Part shown: in pieces, positions 21,780 to 33,644 of the stretch
Numbering within the stretch: the first letter of the stretch is position 1
Layout: the number at the start of each line of letters is the position of its first letter
Assembly: GCF_014851395.1 (NCBI RefSeq)
Contig: NW_024041151.1
Span: 29,992,231-30,056,230, forward strand
Length of the DNA stretch: 64,000 nucleotides
From: Micropterus salmoides
Taxonomy: Eukaryota; Chordata; Actinopteri; Centrarchiformes; Centrarchidae
Reading direction: 5' to 3'
Made by a program: the position numbers and the translations under genes
Notes under the pieces: generated by a model
Told to the model about the DNA's origin: nothing
Databases searched by the model: none
The model's input: only the letters and a program-made list of their open reading frames with translations

Positions 21780-21990
21780 TACATTAATATTATCATATTT
21801 TGGTGAAGTCTTGTGCATTTTTTGCCATGCTAGCAGTGTAGCTCTACGGAAGGCAATGACTGTTGGTTGGTCGATCCATCACTTTGGTCCTTACTTAAAT
21901 ATCTTAACCGTTGGATGGATTGCCATGGAATTTTGTACATACATTCATGGTCCCTTGTTAGTATGCTAACATGCTAAACTAAGATGTGAA
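21780..21990. repeat. Fish interspersed repeat, left part
   Basis: GATGGATTGCCATGGAATTT and TATGCTAACATGCTAAAC are typical of a very common teleost repeat. A related copy is at 33,645-33,995. Its right part appears to resume at 24,525, after the LINE. Confidence 0.6.
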
Positions 21991-22424
21991 GTATTACAAC
22001 TATTAAAAATTATATTTATTTTATTTATATAGTGGCATTTCATAACAGGAAATACAGAAGAGAGATGCAATATCCACACAGAAAAGCAAAACAACAGTAA
22101 AGGCACAGTACTAATAACAATAACAATATTATTGATAATAACAATAGCAATAATAATAATAATTATGGCAGCGGGTGTCGAGCAGGAACATGGGGGCAAC
22201 ATGTGGTCTGCAACCACAAATCCAGACTCCACAGCTCTGGAGCCAGAAACAGCTGCAGAAAGAGACAGAAGGAGAGAAGAGAGGGACGAGAAAGCACAAG
22301 ACTACGGTAGAGGGAAGAAGTTGCGTTAATGGGATAAGAATGAATACAGATGAAGAGGGAGAGGAGGAGAGAGGAGCTCAGTGCATCATGGGAGGTCTCC
22401 CTGCAGTCTAGACCTATAATAATA
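21991..22424. repeat. Fish interspersed repeat of uncertain class
   Basis: A tract of ATA/ACA trinucleotides is followed by GAGCTCAGTGCATCATGGGA, a stretch I recognise as a common teleost repeat. No coding sequence. Confidence 0.45.
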
Positions 22425-24520
22425 AGAATAAATTGAATTTGTATAGCGCTTTTCTCGAACTCAAAGTCGCTTTACAGAGCAGATAAAGAAGCATGACAAC
22501 AAACGGCTACGGATAGGCAGAGGTGAAGAGATGGGTCTTAAAGCGGGACTGGAAAATGGTGAGGGACTCAGAGGTGCGGATCTCATGGGGGAGGGAGTTC
22601 CAGAGCCTGGGAGCTGCCCTGGAAAAGGCTCTTTCCCCAAAACTGCGGAGCTTGGACATCGGGATGCAGAGGAGACCGGCTGAGGTTGATCTGAGGGACC
22701 GTGAGGGTTGGTAGGGGGAGAGGAGGACAGTGAGGTATGAAGGGGCCAGGTGGTGAATGGCTTTGTAGGTAAGGACCAGGATTTTGTATGTGATCCAATG
22801 AGAAATGGGAAGCCAGTGTAGTTGTTTTAGGACTGGAGTGATGTGGTGCCAGGATTTGGAGCAGGTGATGAGTCGTGCGGCTGAGTTCTGGACCAGTTGG
22901 AGTCTTTTTATGTAGGTTGAGCTGATACCAAGGAGCAGTGAGTTGCAGTAGTCCAGCTGTAAGGAGATGAAGGCGTAAATGAGTCTTTCAGCAGCAGAAG
23001 GTTTGAATGAGAGTCTGATTTTGGCAATGTTGCGAAGGTGAAAGAAGGAGGTTTTAATGACATGATGGATGTGGGGCTCAAGGGAGAGGGTTGAATCAAA
23101 AATCAAACTGAGGTTGAGGGCCTGGGGAGATGGGGAGACAATGGTGCCGTCGATGGTGAGAGTGGGATTATTGGCTTTGCTGAGAGTGGATTTGGAGCCT
23201 ATGAGGAGGAATTCTGTTTTATTGCTGTTTAGTTTGAGGAAGTTGTGTTGCATCCAGGTTTTAATAGCTGACAGACAGCAGTTGATGTGGGAGAGGGGGG
23301 ATTGTCGGGGTTTAGTACTGAGGTAGATCTGGGTGTCATCGGCATAACAGTGGAAGTTCAGGCTGAAGTGGCGGAGTATCTGACCAAGGGGGAGGATGTT
23401 AATGATGATGAGAAGGGGGCCGAGTATGGAGCCTTAGGGAACGCCTTGGGTGACTGTGACTGTAGCAGTGGTATGGTCTTGAAGAGAGATGTAGTGGGAT
23501 CTGTTGGAAAGGTAGGAACAGAGCCAGGTGAGTGCAGTACCTTCGATACCAAGGTCTTTGAGTCTGTTGAGCAGGACGTTATTGCTCACGGTATCAAATG
23601 CTGCACTCAGGTCAAGAAGAATAAGGATGTTAAGGGAACCGGTGTCAGCGGAAGTGAAGAGGTCGTTGAAGACTTTGAGGAGAGCAGTTTCTGTGTTGTG
23701 GGGGTGGGGGAGCGAAAACCAGATTGGAAAGGTTCAAATTGGTTATTGGCATGAAGATGAGTTTGTAATTGTGAGGCAACTATACGTTCAAGGGTTTTAG
23801 ACAGAAAGGGGAGGTTGGATATTGGGCAGTAGTTATTAAGGGAAGAGGGATCCAGACCAGGTTTTTTAAGGACTGGGTGACAACTGCGGTATTGAAAGCA
23901 GAGGGGACAGTGAGGAGTTAAAGAGGTTAGTGAAGTAGGGGGAAAGGACGGGGAGGCATGACTTCCAGAGTGGAGTAGGGAGGGAGTCAAGTGAGCAGGT
24001 AGTGGGTTTGGAAGAGCTGATGAGTTTAGAGATTTCAGGAGTGGTGACCAGATCAAACTTGGAGAGGAGGCAGTGTGGAGGAGGAGGAGGGAGGTCAGGT
24101 GGGATAGGGGGAAGAGGGTCCGCAGTAGGTGCTGGAGTAGATACTGGGAGGTCAGATGCAGGGGATAGAGATTGATAAATAGTGTTGATCATATCAGCGA
24201 AAAAGTGAAGGAAAACCTGTTAAAGGTGACGGTTTTTGTTTTAAGGGGGGCCAGAGTGTTAAGGGAGATACACAAAGCGGAGTTGAGGTGGTTTTTGAGA
24301 TCATCGGGTGAGGTGAGAGTTGAGTCCAGGTGGAGAGTGGTGGAGAGCAGATCAGAGAGATGCTGGGGATCAATGGATTTAAGGTTGCGGAAGGTGATTT
24401 CTCTGAGGAGGCAGGGGTGTGCGGTTGGAGAAGGAATTGTGAACCGTATCAGTTTGTGATCAGATAGCATAATAACCAAGAGAGGCCTGAGCCAGCACCA
24501 ACCATAAGGTTGCACTAATC
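22425..24520 (-). mobile_element. L2-type LINE: linker, RT and 3' end, frameshifted
   Basis: The minus strand carries the linker (LSDHKLIRFTIPSP near 24,470), RT blocks (LKKPGLDPSSLNNYCPISNL near 23,850; FEPFQSGFR near 23,740), catalytic YADD in HCYADDTQIYLS (23,335-23,346), then a 248-codon intact C-terminal frame (23,253-22,507: KLNSNKTEFLLIGSKSTLSK, LDYCNSLLLG, HHITPVLKQLHWLPI). The 3' end CGCTATACAAATTCAATTTA plus TTATTATT runs out at about 22,425. At least three frameshifts disable it. The 5' endonuclease is missing. Confidence 0.9.
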
Positions 24521-24524
24521 AAAG

Positions 24525-24615
24525 AGGATCAACATGTTAGCATTGTCACTGTGAGCATGTTAGCAAATTTAGCTCCATGCACTGCATGTTTGCAGACTTT
24601 GTCTAGTTGAAGGAC
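24525..24615. repeat. Fish interspersed repeat, right part
   Basis: ACATGTTAGCATTGTCACTG and GAGCATGTTAGCAAATTTAG are the expected continuation of the repeat at 21,780-21,990, split by later insertions. Confidence 0.55.
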
Positions 24616-24624
24616 TTGACACAC

Positions 24625-25345
24625 TTAATCCCTTAAAGGTCTAGTGTGTAATATTTAGGAGGATCTATTGTCAGAAATGCAGACTGCAGGCCTCAATTTT
24701 CAATTCCAATTTTTTTCCCGTATCCAATTTTTTTGTTTGACAGTTCACATTATTGTTCAAATGTGACCCATATCAGACTCCCAGTGTGAACTGTCCATGG
24801 CCTGAAGAACACCACGCCACGCTGTTGTAAACAAGGAGCCACAGAGGTTAGCCCCGGTTAGCTCTTAATTGCTAACCCTCCCAATTTTCAAGAGACACTC
24901 CCGCATTTTAGTGTCCTCTCAAGGGTCACATTTCTCCTGAATTATGACAAGTGTACACAAATTTCTGTTCTTGTCATTACAGTTTCTGGCACTGTACAAC
25001 GCAACTGAAACACAATCTCTCTCACTGTCTCTCGCTCTGTCTCTCTCCACTATGTATGCACGGACAAGTATCATGCCCATTACTCAGAAGAAAGGTCGCG
25101 GTCCGGTGGATTTTAGGTGTCAGAAAGTGAATCTGGGAGCAGTTGATAGCGAGGTAGAGTAGAAAGAGAGCCACATGTTTAATTATTGCTTTTGTGGAGA
25201 TTTTTCGTTCACCGTGGCCCAAATCTGAACTGGAAAAGATAAGATTCCATGTGACTTGGCCTGTTCACACTGTCATAAAAAGATCAGATCTGAGTCACAT
25301 ATGAGCAAAAACGTGGTGTATGAAGACCTTACATAATGAACCGTT
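24625..25345. repeat. Probable old DNA-transposon remnant, low confidence
   Basis: TTAAAGGTCTAGTGTGTAAT at 24,634 resembles a common fish MITE end. AATGTGACCCATATCAGAC near 24,760 and GATCAGATCTGAGTCACATA near 25,285 are weakly inverted to each other. A CT-rich run lies at 25,013-25,050. Confidence 0.35.
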
Positions 25346-25349
25346 TAGG

Positions 25350-26115
25350 TCAAGTCTGCCTATAGTCGACTGATAGTCAAATCATGTGTGTTTTTGTGCA
25401 CGGCGATTGCGAGCCGGGGGGGCGGGTTATCTTGAGAAGCTGCAGAGTTGCAGTCTCTATTTATTCAACTTGCACTGTAAATTTCTAAGCTAAGCTGAGG
25501 CTTTTTGAAGACCCTTTTCTCTCTCTCTCTCTCTGTCTCTCTGTCTCTCTCTCTCTGATTGCCGGTCTTGTGCAGAGTTTTGCGCGTATGACGTGCTGCC
25601 GACAACTACATGCACGTCGCAGTTCCTCGCGGGTCTATTTCAAGTAGCGGGCTGCCAAAAAACGATAAAATATTCTTTATGTGGTTCATCAACAGTGATA
25701 AATTATCCGAAAGTCCCGCGAGGTGCGAACAACTCGGCACAACACCAGTGAAGCTGGGGCTCCGTCTCTTCTGCCCCTACACACATACACTCTAGGCCTC
25801 CACATGCGCAGTGGATTTATTTACAGATTTTAAAAACAATTACTGAAATTTTTATTCTTTTCAAATGTTTATTTACAGCATTAAATGTTGAAATGTATAT
25901 TGTTATAGGCTGTATATTAACTTATTGGGAGAAAACTATGTAAAATCAGACACTGAGCACCCCCATATCGGCAAAATGGCATGATCCTTGTTTCGCTGCG
26001 AAGCTTCGACTGAGAGATTGACAGTCGAATCAGGCTCTGCCCATCGAAGCATCGAATCTTCGCCTGGCACACTTCTCCACAGAGCGTGTTTCGTCACTAA
26101 GTTGAATACGTACAA
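25350..26115. mobile_element. hAT-like non-autonomous remnant
   Basis: GCCTATAGTCGACTGATAGTC near 25,358 and GAAGCTTCGACTGAGAG with CATCGAAGCATCGAATCTTC near 26,000-26,060 are the type of termini seen in fish hAT elements. No target duplication found. The (CT)n tract at 25,517-25,557 is internal. Confidence 0.35.
25517..25557. repeat. (CT)n microsatellite
   Basis: CTCTCTCT tract with TG interruptions. Confidence 0.9.
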
Positions 26116-26129
26116 AAACAAGCAGAAGT

Positions 26130-26545
26130 AGTAGTAGTAGTAGAACTAGTCATCTGGTTTGTTAGAAGTAAGAAGAAAAGTTAAATTTGGACAAATAGAG
26201 GACTACACATATTATTTAACATGAGAGCCAGCAGAGCGTGTCGGCCACCATAACTTCTTCTCCACTGCTGGAAAGTGAGGGGTGAGCAGTGACTGATTTC
26301 ATGTGGTGTTGGAATAATCTGATTTTTTTTTTCCTCCTTAAATCTTTATTGCAAAAAGAGAAATAAAGTGTACATGGAACATAAAGAAGCATACAGAACA
26401 GTATACAAATATATAAGAAGACACAAATATTTAAACCTTTGCCAGGTGTGGTCTATATTTAAAGGTATTAAAACAGTTTTCAGCCTTTTTGTTGTTGGCT
26501 TTAGAAATTCAGAGTCACTGCAGCTGCACAATAACTTAACATTAG
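26130..26545. other. Intergenic, nothing recognised
   Basis: Contains a short GTA trinucleotide run (26,127-26,141). No gene. Confidence 0.4.
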
Positions 26546-26553
26546 GTACTGTT

Positions 26554-27874
26554 CAGAGGTAGGAGACTCGAGTCTCATGACTAGACCGAAGTCAGACCTG
26601 AGTCGTAAATTTGAAGACTTGAGACTTGCTTGACTTAAACAGATAAGACTCGACTTGACTTTGACTTGGTTTTCATTACCTGAAACAGAGGACTGTTGAT
26701 GTTTGCAGGATAATCCCGAAACCATGTGTGCTTACACGGAGCAATCCAGTTCTCCGGAACCAGCAACATGGAAAAAGGCTGACATGTGACATGTAATATA
26801 ACATAGATATTCAAGGATTATGTTGTCGATGACGATAAGAATAAAAGAATAGCTGTGTGCAAGGTCTGCAGCTCAAAAATCAGTGACACGACCACAATAA
26901 CATCTAACTTCATCCGTCTGTACAGAACCCATAAAGAAAGGTATGTTATGTGACTGTGGCTTTTACAGCTAACTTATAGGCTTGTCCAACGCATAGAAAG
27001 CTAGCTTTAAGTTTAAGCTATACCCAGTTGCAAGTTTAGTAGGAAAACAGAGCTATAACGAATGCAGTCTAATACACTAGTTCTGTAATAAATCTTGGCT
27101 TTAAGATTCAGTATTGGTTTAAACTATTTTAGAGAGCTATTGATTCAACTGTGTGCTCATTTTGTTTGGCTGCACTTTGGTGCTGTTGTAATTTTATGTT
27201 ATGGTTACTGACACGTGTTTCTATTACTCTGTTTTTCTACCCCATTTCAATAATCAGTGGAGCTAATAGTAGGCTAAATAATAGAAACACCTTTGTGTAT
27301 AGTTCAATACAGTGTGACCAGAGAACAGAAACACTACATCTTCCAGAATGATCATACAGTTGAATTTCCACCTTTCTAATTCCTAAAAATTTCATATGAC
27401 TCATAGGTGTCATTTACACTGGGGACGCTGGGAACACATTTTGAAATGGTTGATTTTGTCCCCATCACTTTTTGAAAGCATTTTTGAAAAATAGCACCAA
27501 CAGATGCTAAAGGAAAATGCTTTGAGATTATCTATTTGAACAATAAGAAAACATGCAATACTTTTTATATGTAGAAGGAACAAATGTGCAATGTCCAAAA
27601 AAAGTAACTTAAGGTAAAAAACAAACAAGCTGCTATATTGGAGCAGAAAATGTCTGCAAAATACAGGAAAAAAAGTGTTTAATGCTCCAATGTTCTGCGG
27701 GACGACCTCCAGAACTCTATCTAAGCCCTTATGTCCCCGCCACTTTTCAACACAAAGTGACGCCCTTGATATGACTTGACTTGTGAGTTGCTTGTCCCCA
27801 GCAATGACTTGACTTGACATGCTTGATTTTCATCACAGTAACTTGGAACTTGCTTGTGACTTGGGATCACTCTG
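26554..27874 (+). mobile_element. hAT transposon relic with perfect 8-bp TSD
   Basis: The unit starts CAGAGGTAGGAGACTCGAG and ends GGGATCACTCTG (CAGAG...CTCTG). GTACTGTT flanks it on both sides (26,546-26,553 and 27,875-27,882), a perfect 8-bp duplication. Subterminal ACTTGACTTG-type repeats occur at both ends. Inside is a BED-finger exon with a splice donor, but no catalytic domain, so it is an internally deleted or mostly decayed 1.32-kb copy. Confidence 0.85.
26810..26940 (+). pseudogene. BED zinc-finger exon of the hAT transposase
   Basis: The frame reads FKDYVVDDDKNKRIAVCKVC, then SSKISDTTTITSNFIRLYRT and HKER, ending at a GTATGT donor (26,941). CxxC followed by a His-region is the DNA-binding BED finger found at the N-terminus of hAT transposases. 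The first His of the HxxxH pair appears replaced by Tyr (LYRTH), so zinc binding may be lost. Confidence 0.7.
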
Positions 27875-27882
27875 GTACTGTT

Positions 27883-28225
27883 ATCTGCTGACATCAGACT
27901 TTGAGAGGAGGGAACAAAAGTTTACCTGACTACTGTTCCTGAAAGTCACTCTCATTGAGTTTTTTCTCTTCTTTCTCTATCCCAGAAGGATAGTCCCTCT
28001 TCATCCTCTCATCAACGTTGAAAACACTTGCTTTCACTTTTGACACGAGAGTGAAGTGGGGCCCTCCGGAACTGCGCGAGAGTGACTACTACCACTGCGT
28101 ATGCCGGTGTCGTATCAGCTGGGTGTAGTATCCAATACTTATGCATTTGACTCATAACAGTTCAAAATAGCACTGTAGCAGCAAGACAGAGGGTCAGTGG
28201 CCTTTGGGGAGGTGTTCTACGGGGA
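27883..28225. other. Intergenic, nothing recognised
   Basis: No gene or clear repeat. Confidence 0.4.
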
Positions 28226-28229
28226 GAGC

Positions 28230-28560
28230 AGTGATTGGTGGTTATGTAGTTTGAAGGGACTGAACCCTTCTATAGAATTTGACCTCTAACCCCTTGTTTT
28301 GTTACCTCAAGATAGAACTGTACCCTTCTATGGGCTTGACCTTTTACTTTGCAGACTCAAACCCTTCTATGGTACCTAAACATATCCTATATAAGCTATG
28401 TTTGATGTACAGAGAGACAGTGGCCATCGGGCTGGGTCACTCTCCAAGCTGCTGCAGAGCTTGTAATTGATGCTGAACTCTTTGATTTAATAAACTTTTA
28501 TGATCAACAACAGCGTCAAGCGGGTTTCTTCTCAACACATCATCGTAGCATTATTGTTCA
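28230..28560 (+). mobile_element. Probable LTR with TATA, poly(A) signal and U3 repeats
   Basis: Three spaced copies of ACCCTTCTATRG (near 28,266, 28,321 and 28,369) precede a TATA box CCTATATAAGC (about 28,387) and an AATAAA (about 28,488). That order and spacing (U3 repeats, TATA, R, poly(A), U5) is the layout of a plus-strand LTR. Ends and target duplication could not be fixed. Confidence 0.5.
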
Positions 28561-28679
28561 GACACCACATGGGCGAAGTTGATTTGCGCTGAGTTGGCAT
28601 TATTAGTTATACATGTATTTTTTAATGCTGCGCCACTCAAGTGTGCTGCGTGCTGATAATGATGGAACGATTTCTCGTG

Positions 28680-28838
28680 CGGAATGTAACATAGTAAAAA
28701 CGAGTAAAAACTCATTATTTGGCTTAGAAATGTAGCGAAGCGAATGTAAAATGATGCATCAACTAAAAATACTCAAGTAAAGTACAAATCCCTAAAAATT
28801 AAGGATTTTTACTTTGTTACTTTTCATCACTGGAGAAG
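28680..28838. mobile_element. Terminal part of a non-autonomous hAT-like repeat
   Basis: AAAAATACTCAAGTAAAGTA and TTTACTTTGTTACTTTTCAT followed by CACTGG fits the right end of the fish repeat whose left end (CAGAGGTGGAAAGAG) occurs at 57,951. Confidence 0.5.
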
Positions 28839-29599
28839 CCCTCGGGGCATCTCTACTTTATGTCCTCTCATGATGGACTGAGGGGTGACTGGATCTACAG
28901 TGACTCATTATTACCTCTTGAGGCACAAAGTGGTGTTATAAGACAGAATGGGCCAGGGCTAGCAGTTTAGCATGCTAATTTCCGTAGATATCTCTGCAAC
29001 ACAACACTGTACGTCTTTGACATGACTTCAGAACTACATTCTGTTGATCATGTGAGTTCATTTTGGGAATGTTTTAAACAACAATTCTGGCCAAAGCATT
29101 GTACCTTTTAAAGAGGAACTCCAGCAGCTCAAGAGAGACAAGCAGGCCCTGGCACCTGACCTCAGAGGAAGTCTCGAAGCAAGACATGCTCAGTTAGCAA
29201 AAGGCAAGGAGGATGGTGTGAATAGAAAAAGGAACTTTAACAAGTTCAAAGCCTGACAGACTCATTCTCTCTCTCATCAGTCCCCACAATGGAAAGTACA
29301 GAGACACAGGAGTGGGACCACACATCAATGACGTCACTCCATAAATTTCCATAAATATCTACACAACGCACTTCCTCTTCTTCGCTCTCGCATTCCACAC
29401 CCCTCCCGCCCACCCCTTTCTCTGTCCGGTCTCCTCATCTCCTTCCTCTACATAGAGATATATGGGGGTCCGTCATGCCAGTGCGCTACGGCGGATTTCC
29501 GTATCGTAGCTTCCCCACAACGCTTTTGAATATCTATTCAGCTACTGCAAGCATCATACATCTTCTGTTTGTTTAGCAATAAATCATTTATTCGTATCT
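28839..29599. other. Intergenic; one exon-like fragment, otherwise unassigned
   Basis: Apart from the open fragment at 29,113-29,256 nothing is recognised. The 29,330-29,600 part, with AATAAA near 29,578, could be another LTR end but lacks TATA and boundaries. Confidence 0.35.
29113..29256 (+). other. Exon-like open fragment, unidentified
   Basis: A 47-codon frame reads EELQQLKRDKQALAPDLRG, SLEARHAQLAKGKEDG, NRKRNFNKFKA, then TGA. It is charged and helix-forming with coding-like codon choice. There is no start codon in frame close by. It could be a terminal exon, a retroelement piece or chance. I do not recognise a family. Confidence 0.25.
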
Positions 29600-30060
29600 G
29601 TTGATTGTGGTCCTTGCTAGTGAAAGACGCTGCTGAAGCAGTACGGAAGATGGCCGAGCAGGCCAGTTGGGAATTCCCTGACACTTGCATTGTGGTCTCC
29701 ACCCTGCTACCTAGGACAGACACCCCTTCTCATGTCATCCATGACATAATTATGACACCACTGTTCAGCCTGGACCTCCTAACCCCCACGTACCCACCAC
29801 CTCACCACTGAGAAGCACAACCAGACCAGGTTACCTTCCCCCTCCTTAGCCCCTGCCCACCGATCCCCTTTACAGCAGCAGAGATATGCAGCGTCCCCTG
29901 CCCCTTGTCCCTTGTCCCCCTCCGCACCCACAGCTGCAGAGCTATGCTGCAGTTGTAGCCCAGCCTACTTCCACAGTACCTCCCCCTGCTACCTCTGAGC
30001 TGGGAGGCATCAGGGAGATGCTGCTCATTCTGTGCACCTGGCTTTTGGTCAGCTAAGACA
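29600..30060 (+). mobile_element. Retroelement ORF fragment (SGNH-like plus Pro-rich)
   Basis: VRKMAEQASWEFPDTCIVVS followed by TLLPRTDTPSHVIHDI resembles the esterase-like region found in ORFs of fish retroelements. A Pro/Ser-rich stretch with SELGGIREML follows. Frames are interrupted. Confidence 0.4.
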
Positions 30061-30660
30061 CATAAACAGAATGATAAAAATAGTCATAGTCAGTACACTG
30101 GTAACCCAGAAACAGACTCTGACACAGGCAGTTGAAAGATTAAAACTAAAATTGTTTATTTTAAAAGGAATGAGGGAAGAAGGCAGAGGAAGAGGGTGGT
30201 GAGCAATGGCGTAGACAGAGCAGGCTGAATGATTGAGGTTGTGCGTTTGGCTGGTGTTGGTTTGGCGTTGCAGGCTGAGAGTAGTTGCAGGCAGGTGAAC
30301 GTGGTCCTGAAGCATAAGGGCAAACAGGATTAAACAATCAAACATACAACGGGATTTCAACTAGAAGACTAGGAATTCACAAGAAAGGCCTGAGCATTAC
30401 AACTACAGAAGCTGAGTACATCTGGCAATGAGTGACTGAAGAATCAGGTACGTAAACTGCTGGGCTGATGAGCAGATGAAAGGAGGGTGTGCAGGTACCG
30501 GGGAGCCCAGGGGAGAGTGAGTCATCGCCACACCCGCAACACACTTAAGTCTCTTAACTGCATCCACGTTTCCCTCACTTGCATCTTTACCATGTGAGGA
30601 GAGAAGGAACGAGGAAATATACATTTAGAGAAATGAGACATCATTTCCTCTAAAGCGGTG
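30061..30660 (-). mobile_element. Possible LTR, minus strand
   Basis: On the minus strand a Pro/Ser-codon-like, CT-rich stretch is followed by TTTTAAAATAAACAATTTTA (poly(A) signal near 30,150) and a U5-like tail, resembling gypsy LTRs in fish. Boundaries and target duplication were not found. Confidence 0.35.
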
Positions 30661-32520
30661 TCCATTTCTGATGATGACGGTCGGCTCTAACAACTGAGAC
30701 TTTTGATGGAGTTGTGTCCGCACACATATGCACCATGCTGATTCTAACAAAGGCACATAGTTATCACTGCCAGAGCAGCATTGCTTTCTTCACTGTAGCA
30801 GTTACCTGTTTAACAAACACATGCACATGAAGAACAACCTTCAGTGTTTATACGGTGTCCTGCTCAGAGGCACAGAATCATTTCTTTATATCATTTATTC
30901 ATTATAAGCATCTATATTAATATTATGGTTGTGTATTCATTATTGAATAACTAAGAATATGTCTAAGATGGTGTCTTTTGAACATTGGAAATAATTTTTT
31001 AGGCTAAATGTTTCCGGGGACATTGAAATGATGAAGGCTAACTCATCAATCAAAGCCGGTGCTCAGGAATGATCAGCCTCACATGTGACTGAATGGAAAT
31101 AACAATAAATGATGTAAAAAGTGTTTCTTGCTGACACACAGGATCTCACTTTAATTGTCTCCATAATAAAAGTTAATGGGGGAAAAAAGAGATCATAAAA
31201 AGAACAATCTTTCTATTAAATGAAGAAAGTTGTTTGTGGTCCTTTTGTTGTTCAGACCTACAATGAACACAGATTTTCAGCTAGATGCTGAATCAGAAAA
31301 CAAATCAAAAACAAAACCTATGTCACCAAATACCCTAACTTTAAGTGCATCAAAATAAACTAAAAAATACAACAGTTATGCCGTGTAACAAAAGAAACCA
31401 CTGTATTTTTGTATTTCTAAATGACTAAAAATACTTTCCCAACGTACCATGAAATCACTTCGCAAACCTTCTGTCTATCAGCCTATTTGATCTATTCATC
31501 ACCAGTACTCTGACTGAGCTGATTAAGTGACCAGTGTTTGTGAGCAACAGCTCTTCCTTGCTTCCTGAGTCATGTTATAAACCTGAAATATGCAACCAGT
31601 TAACAGATCATATATTTACATCTCCCTGTGATCACAAAGATTAGTTTTAAAGTAACCAGCAGTTTAATGTTTAACAGTTTGAGATTCCTCATAATTGTAT
31701 CGTAATTTAGTTAGTTGGCGTTTGGTAATGAAGGGCCTACTTTGCATCACCTGAGCTACAACAAACACCAGTGGTGGATGGGTTGGCACCCTGCTGTTTA
31801 ATGGCGTTGCAATAAATTATTCTGATTAATAATGCATTTAACAATTTACACCATCTCGTGGCATTAGAAAGTAATGTAAAACCAACAAAAACTTAACATA
31901 GGCTGCAAGTAGCAAGCTAACATAAACTGTGAGGGCTGCTACTCAGGTCAAATAGTTAGAACATTACGTAAATTGATAAAAATTTTGCCTAGGCTAATAA
32001 AACAAAAGGAACTGTTAAGAATTGTAGCAATTTATGCTAAATGGAAATGGAAATCTGGAAACCTGAACCTGAATTACTGAATAGGCACCAATCAGAGGCC
32101 GTGATTTATGATGTCATCATGTAGACTTCTACAAAATACAAGACTCGTTTACATCAACCCTATTAAATACAAATAACAAAATCCTACTTTGTATTTGAAA
32201 TATGAATTTTAAATTCATGCATCATAAATACTGGCCACTCCTGCACCCAGTATATTCTCCTTATATTGAAGAAGACATTTTTTAAACTGTACAACAAGAA
32301 ATTGTGTGTTTCCAGCACAGGGAAATGTGCTTCTAACTGGAGATCTGAATGGGTCAACAGGAAATGAACCCTGATGTCATCTACCCCCAGGGCAACAACC
32401 AAGTGTTTGGTCAGTCTCCACTGTTTTCCACACCAACCATCACCCATTGAACAACTATGACTCAGAAATAAGTGGCAGGGAGGAAGAGCATCTGTGTCGG
32501 GTGTTAGGCTTGTACACAGT
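30661..32520. other. Intergenic, nothing recognised
   Basis: AT-rich 1.9 kb. No gene, RNA or clear repeat could be supported. Confidence 0.35.
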
Positions 32521-32524
32521 TAAC

Positions 32525-33480
32525 AGTAGATTCTAGGGAGAGTCACATACGCCTCAGCTCTGTAGTAGACTATGCAGTCACTGACATGGACCCCTCCACT
32601 ATGAGTGCAATCAGACAAATGGTTTGATCAAGAATGCAAGACCATCAGAAAAGATCTGAGAATAATCGTAACCCAAACAACCCAGCCATACGCATTAGGT
32701 ACAATGAAATAAACAAATATAAATGCACAATTAGGAGAAGAAAAAAAACTAAATTGTACTCACATGAAACTTGAAGATGTGGAAAATGACATTAATCAAA
32801 ATCAATTCTGGGATATGTGGAACAACAAAGCAACACAAAGCAACCACAAGCACTCCCATCCAAAATGGTGAAATCTGGAGAGCACATTTAGAAAATCTGT
32901 ATAAAGACATACCAATAAATCTAATTAATTCAATTAAAATAAAAAAGCATTAGAAGAAACAGTTAAAGACAACCAAAACCCCCTTGATTTCCAAATTACT
33001 CTCAGGCCAAGGAAAGCTTGTGGTCCGGACAGCATTAAAAACTAAATGCTCAGTGCAGCAGCCCAGAGGAGCAGGGTGCTGCAAGATGTTCAATATTCTA
33101 TTGTCCCAAACTGCTTTCCCAATACCAATCAGAATAAACCAAATTATAACAATGTTATCCAGCCCTAAAAAGAGATTATGAATTGTCAGAATATCTCTCT
33201 AATGTTAGAGATAGAAAGCAGAGGCCAAGTGCAGACTCAGTGGCACAAACTGGCAATTCAAAAGGAAAACACAAGAATGAATGGCAACCAAAAGACAACA
33301 GAATATGTGGTCACTGAGAAGGAAACAGGGCATATCTTGCTGTTCAATATGTATCAGCATTCCATAACCTGAGGGACAGTGAGTGACACACAGCACACGC
33401 ATGCACACGTTTTTATTTTACACTTGCTTCAGCAATGTATTGTCTGTTTGCCGTGCCGATAAAGCCCAATTCAAGTATGT
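32525..33480 (+). mobile_element. LINE linker and C-terminus, heavily deleted
   Basis: WFDQECKTIRKDLRIIVTQT (near 32,620), PLDFQITLRPRKACGPDSI (near 32,980) and QYVSAFHNLRDSE before a stop (near 33,380) are pieces of one non-LTR ORF2. The GCCGATAAAGCCCAATTCAA end at about 33,478 is its 3' terminus. The RT catalytic core is deleted. The clade is not certain. Confidence 0.65.
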
Positions 33481-33644
33481 ATTTATATATACACCTACTT
33501 TTTTTTATATACTTGTCTATTCTTTCACCTTCTTTTGTTCAGCTTTGTCGTCTGTGTTCTTAGCTGTTCTTTTTTAGCTGTTATATTATTTCTGTGCAAG
33601 TACATTGAGAGCAGTGAAGAACCGGAGTCAAAGCGGATTCTGAT

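Noticed and set aside
23069..23800. Plus-strand open frames of 85-155 codons
   Set aside because: They are antisense shadows of the L2 reverse transcriptase.
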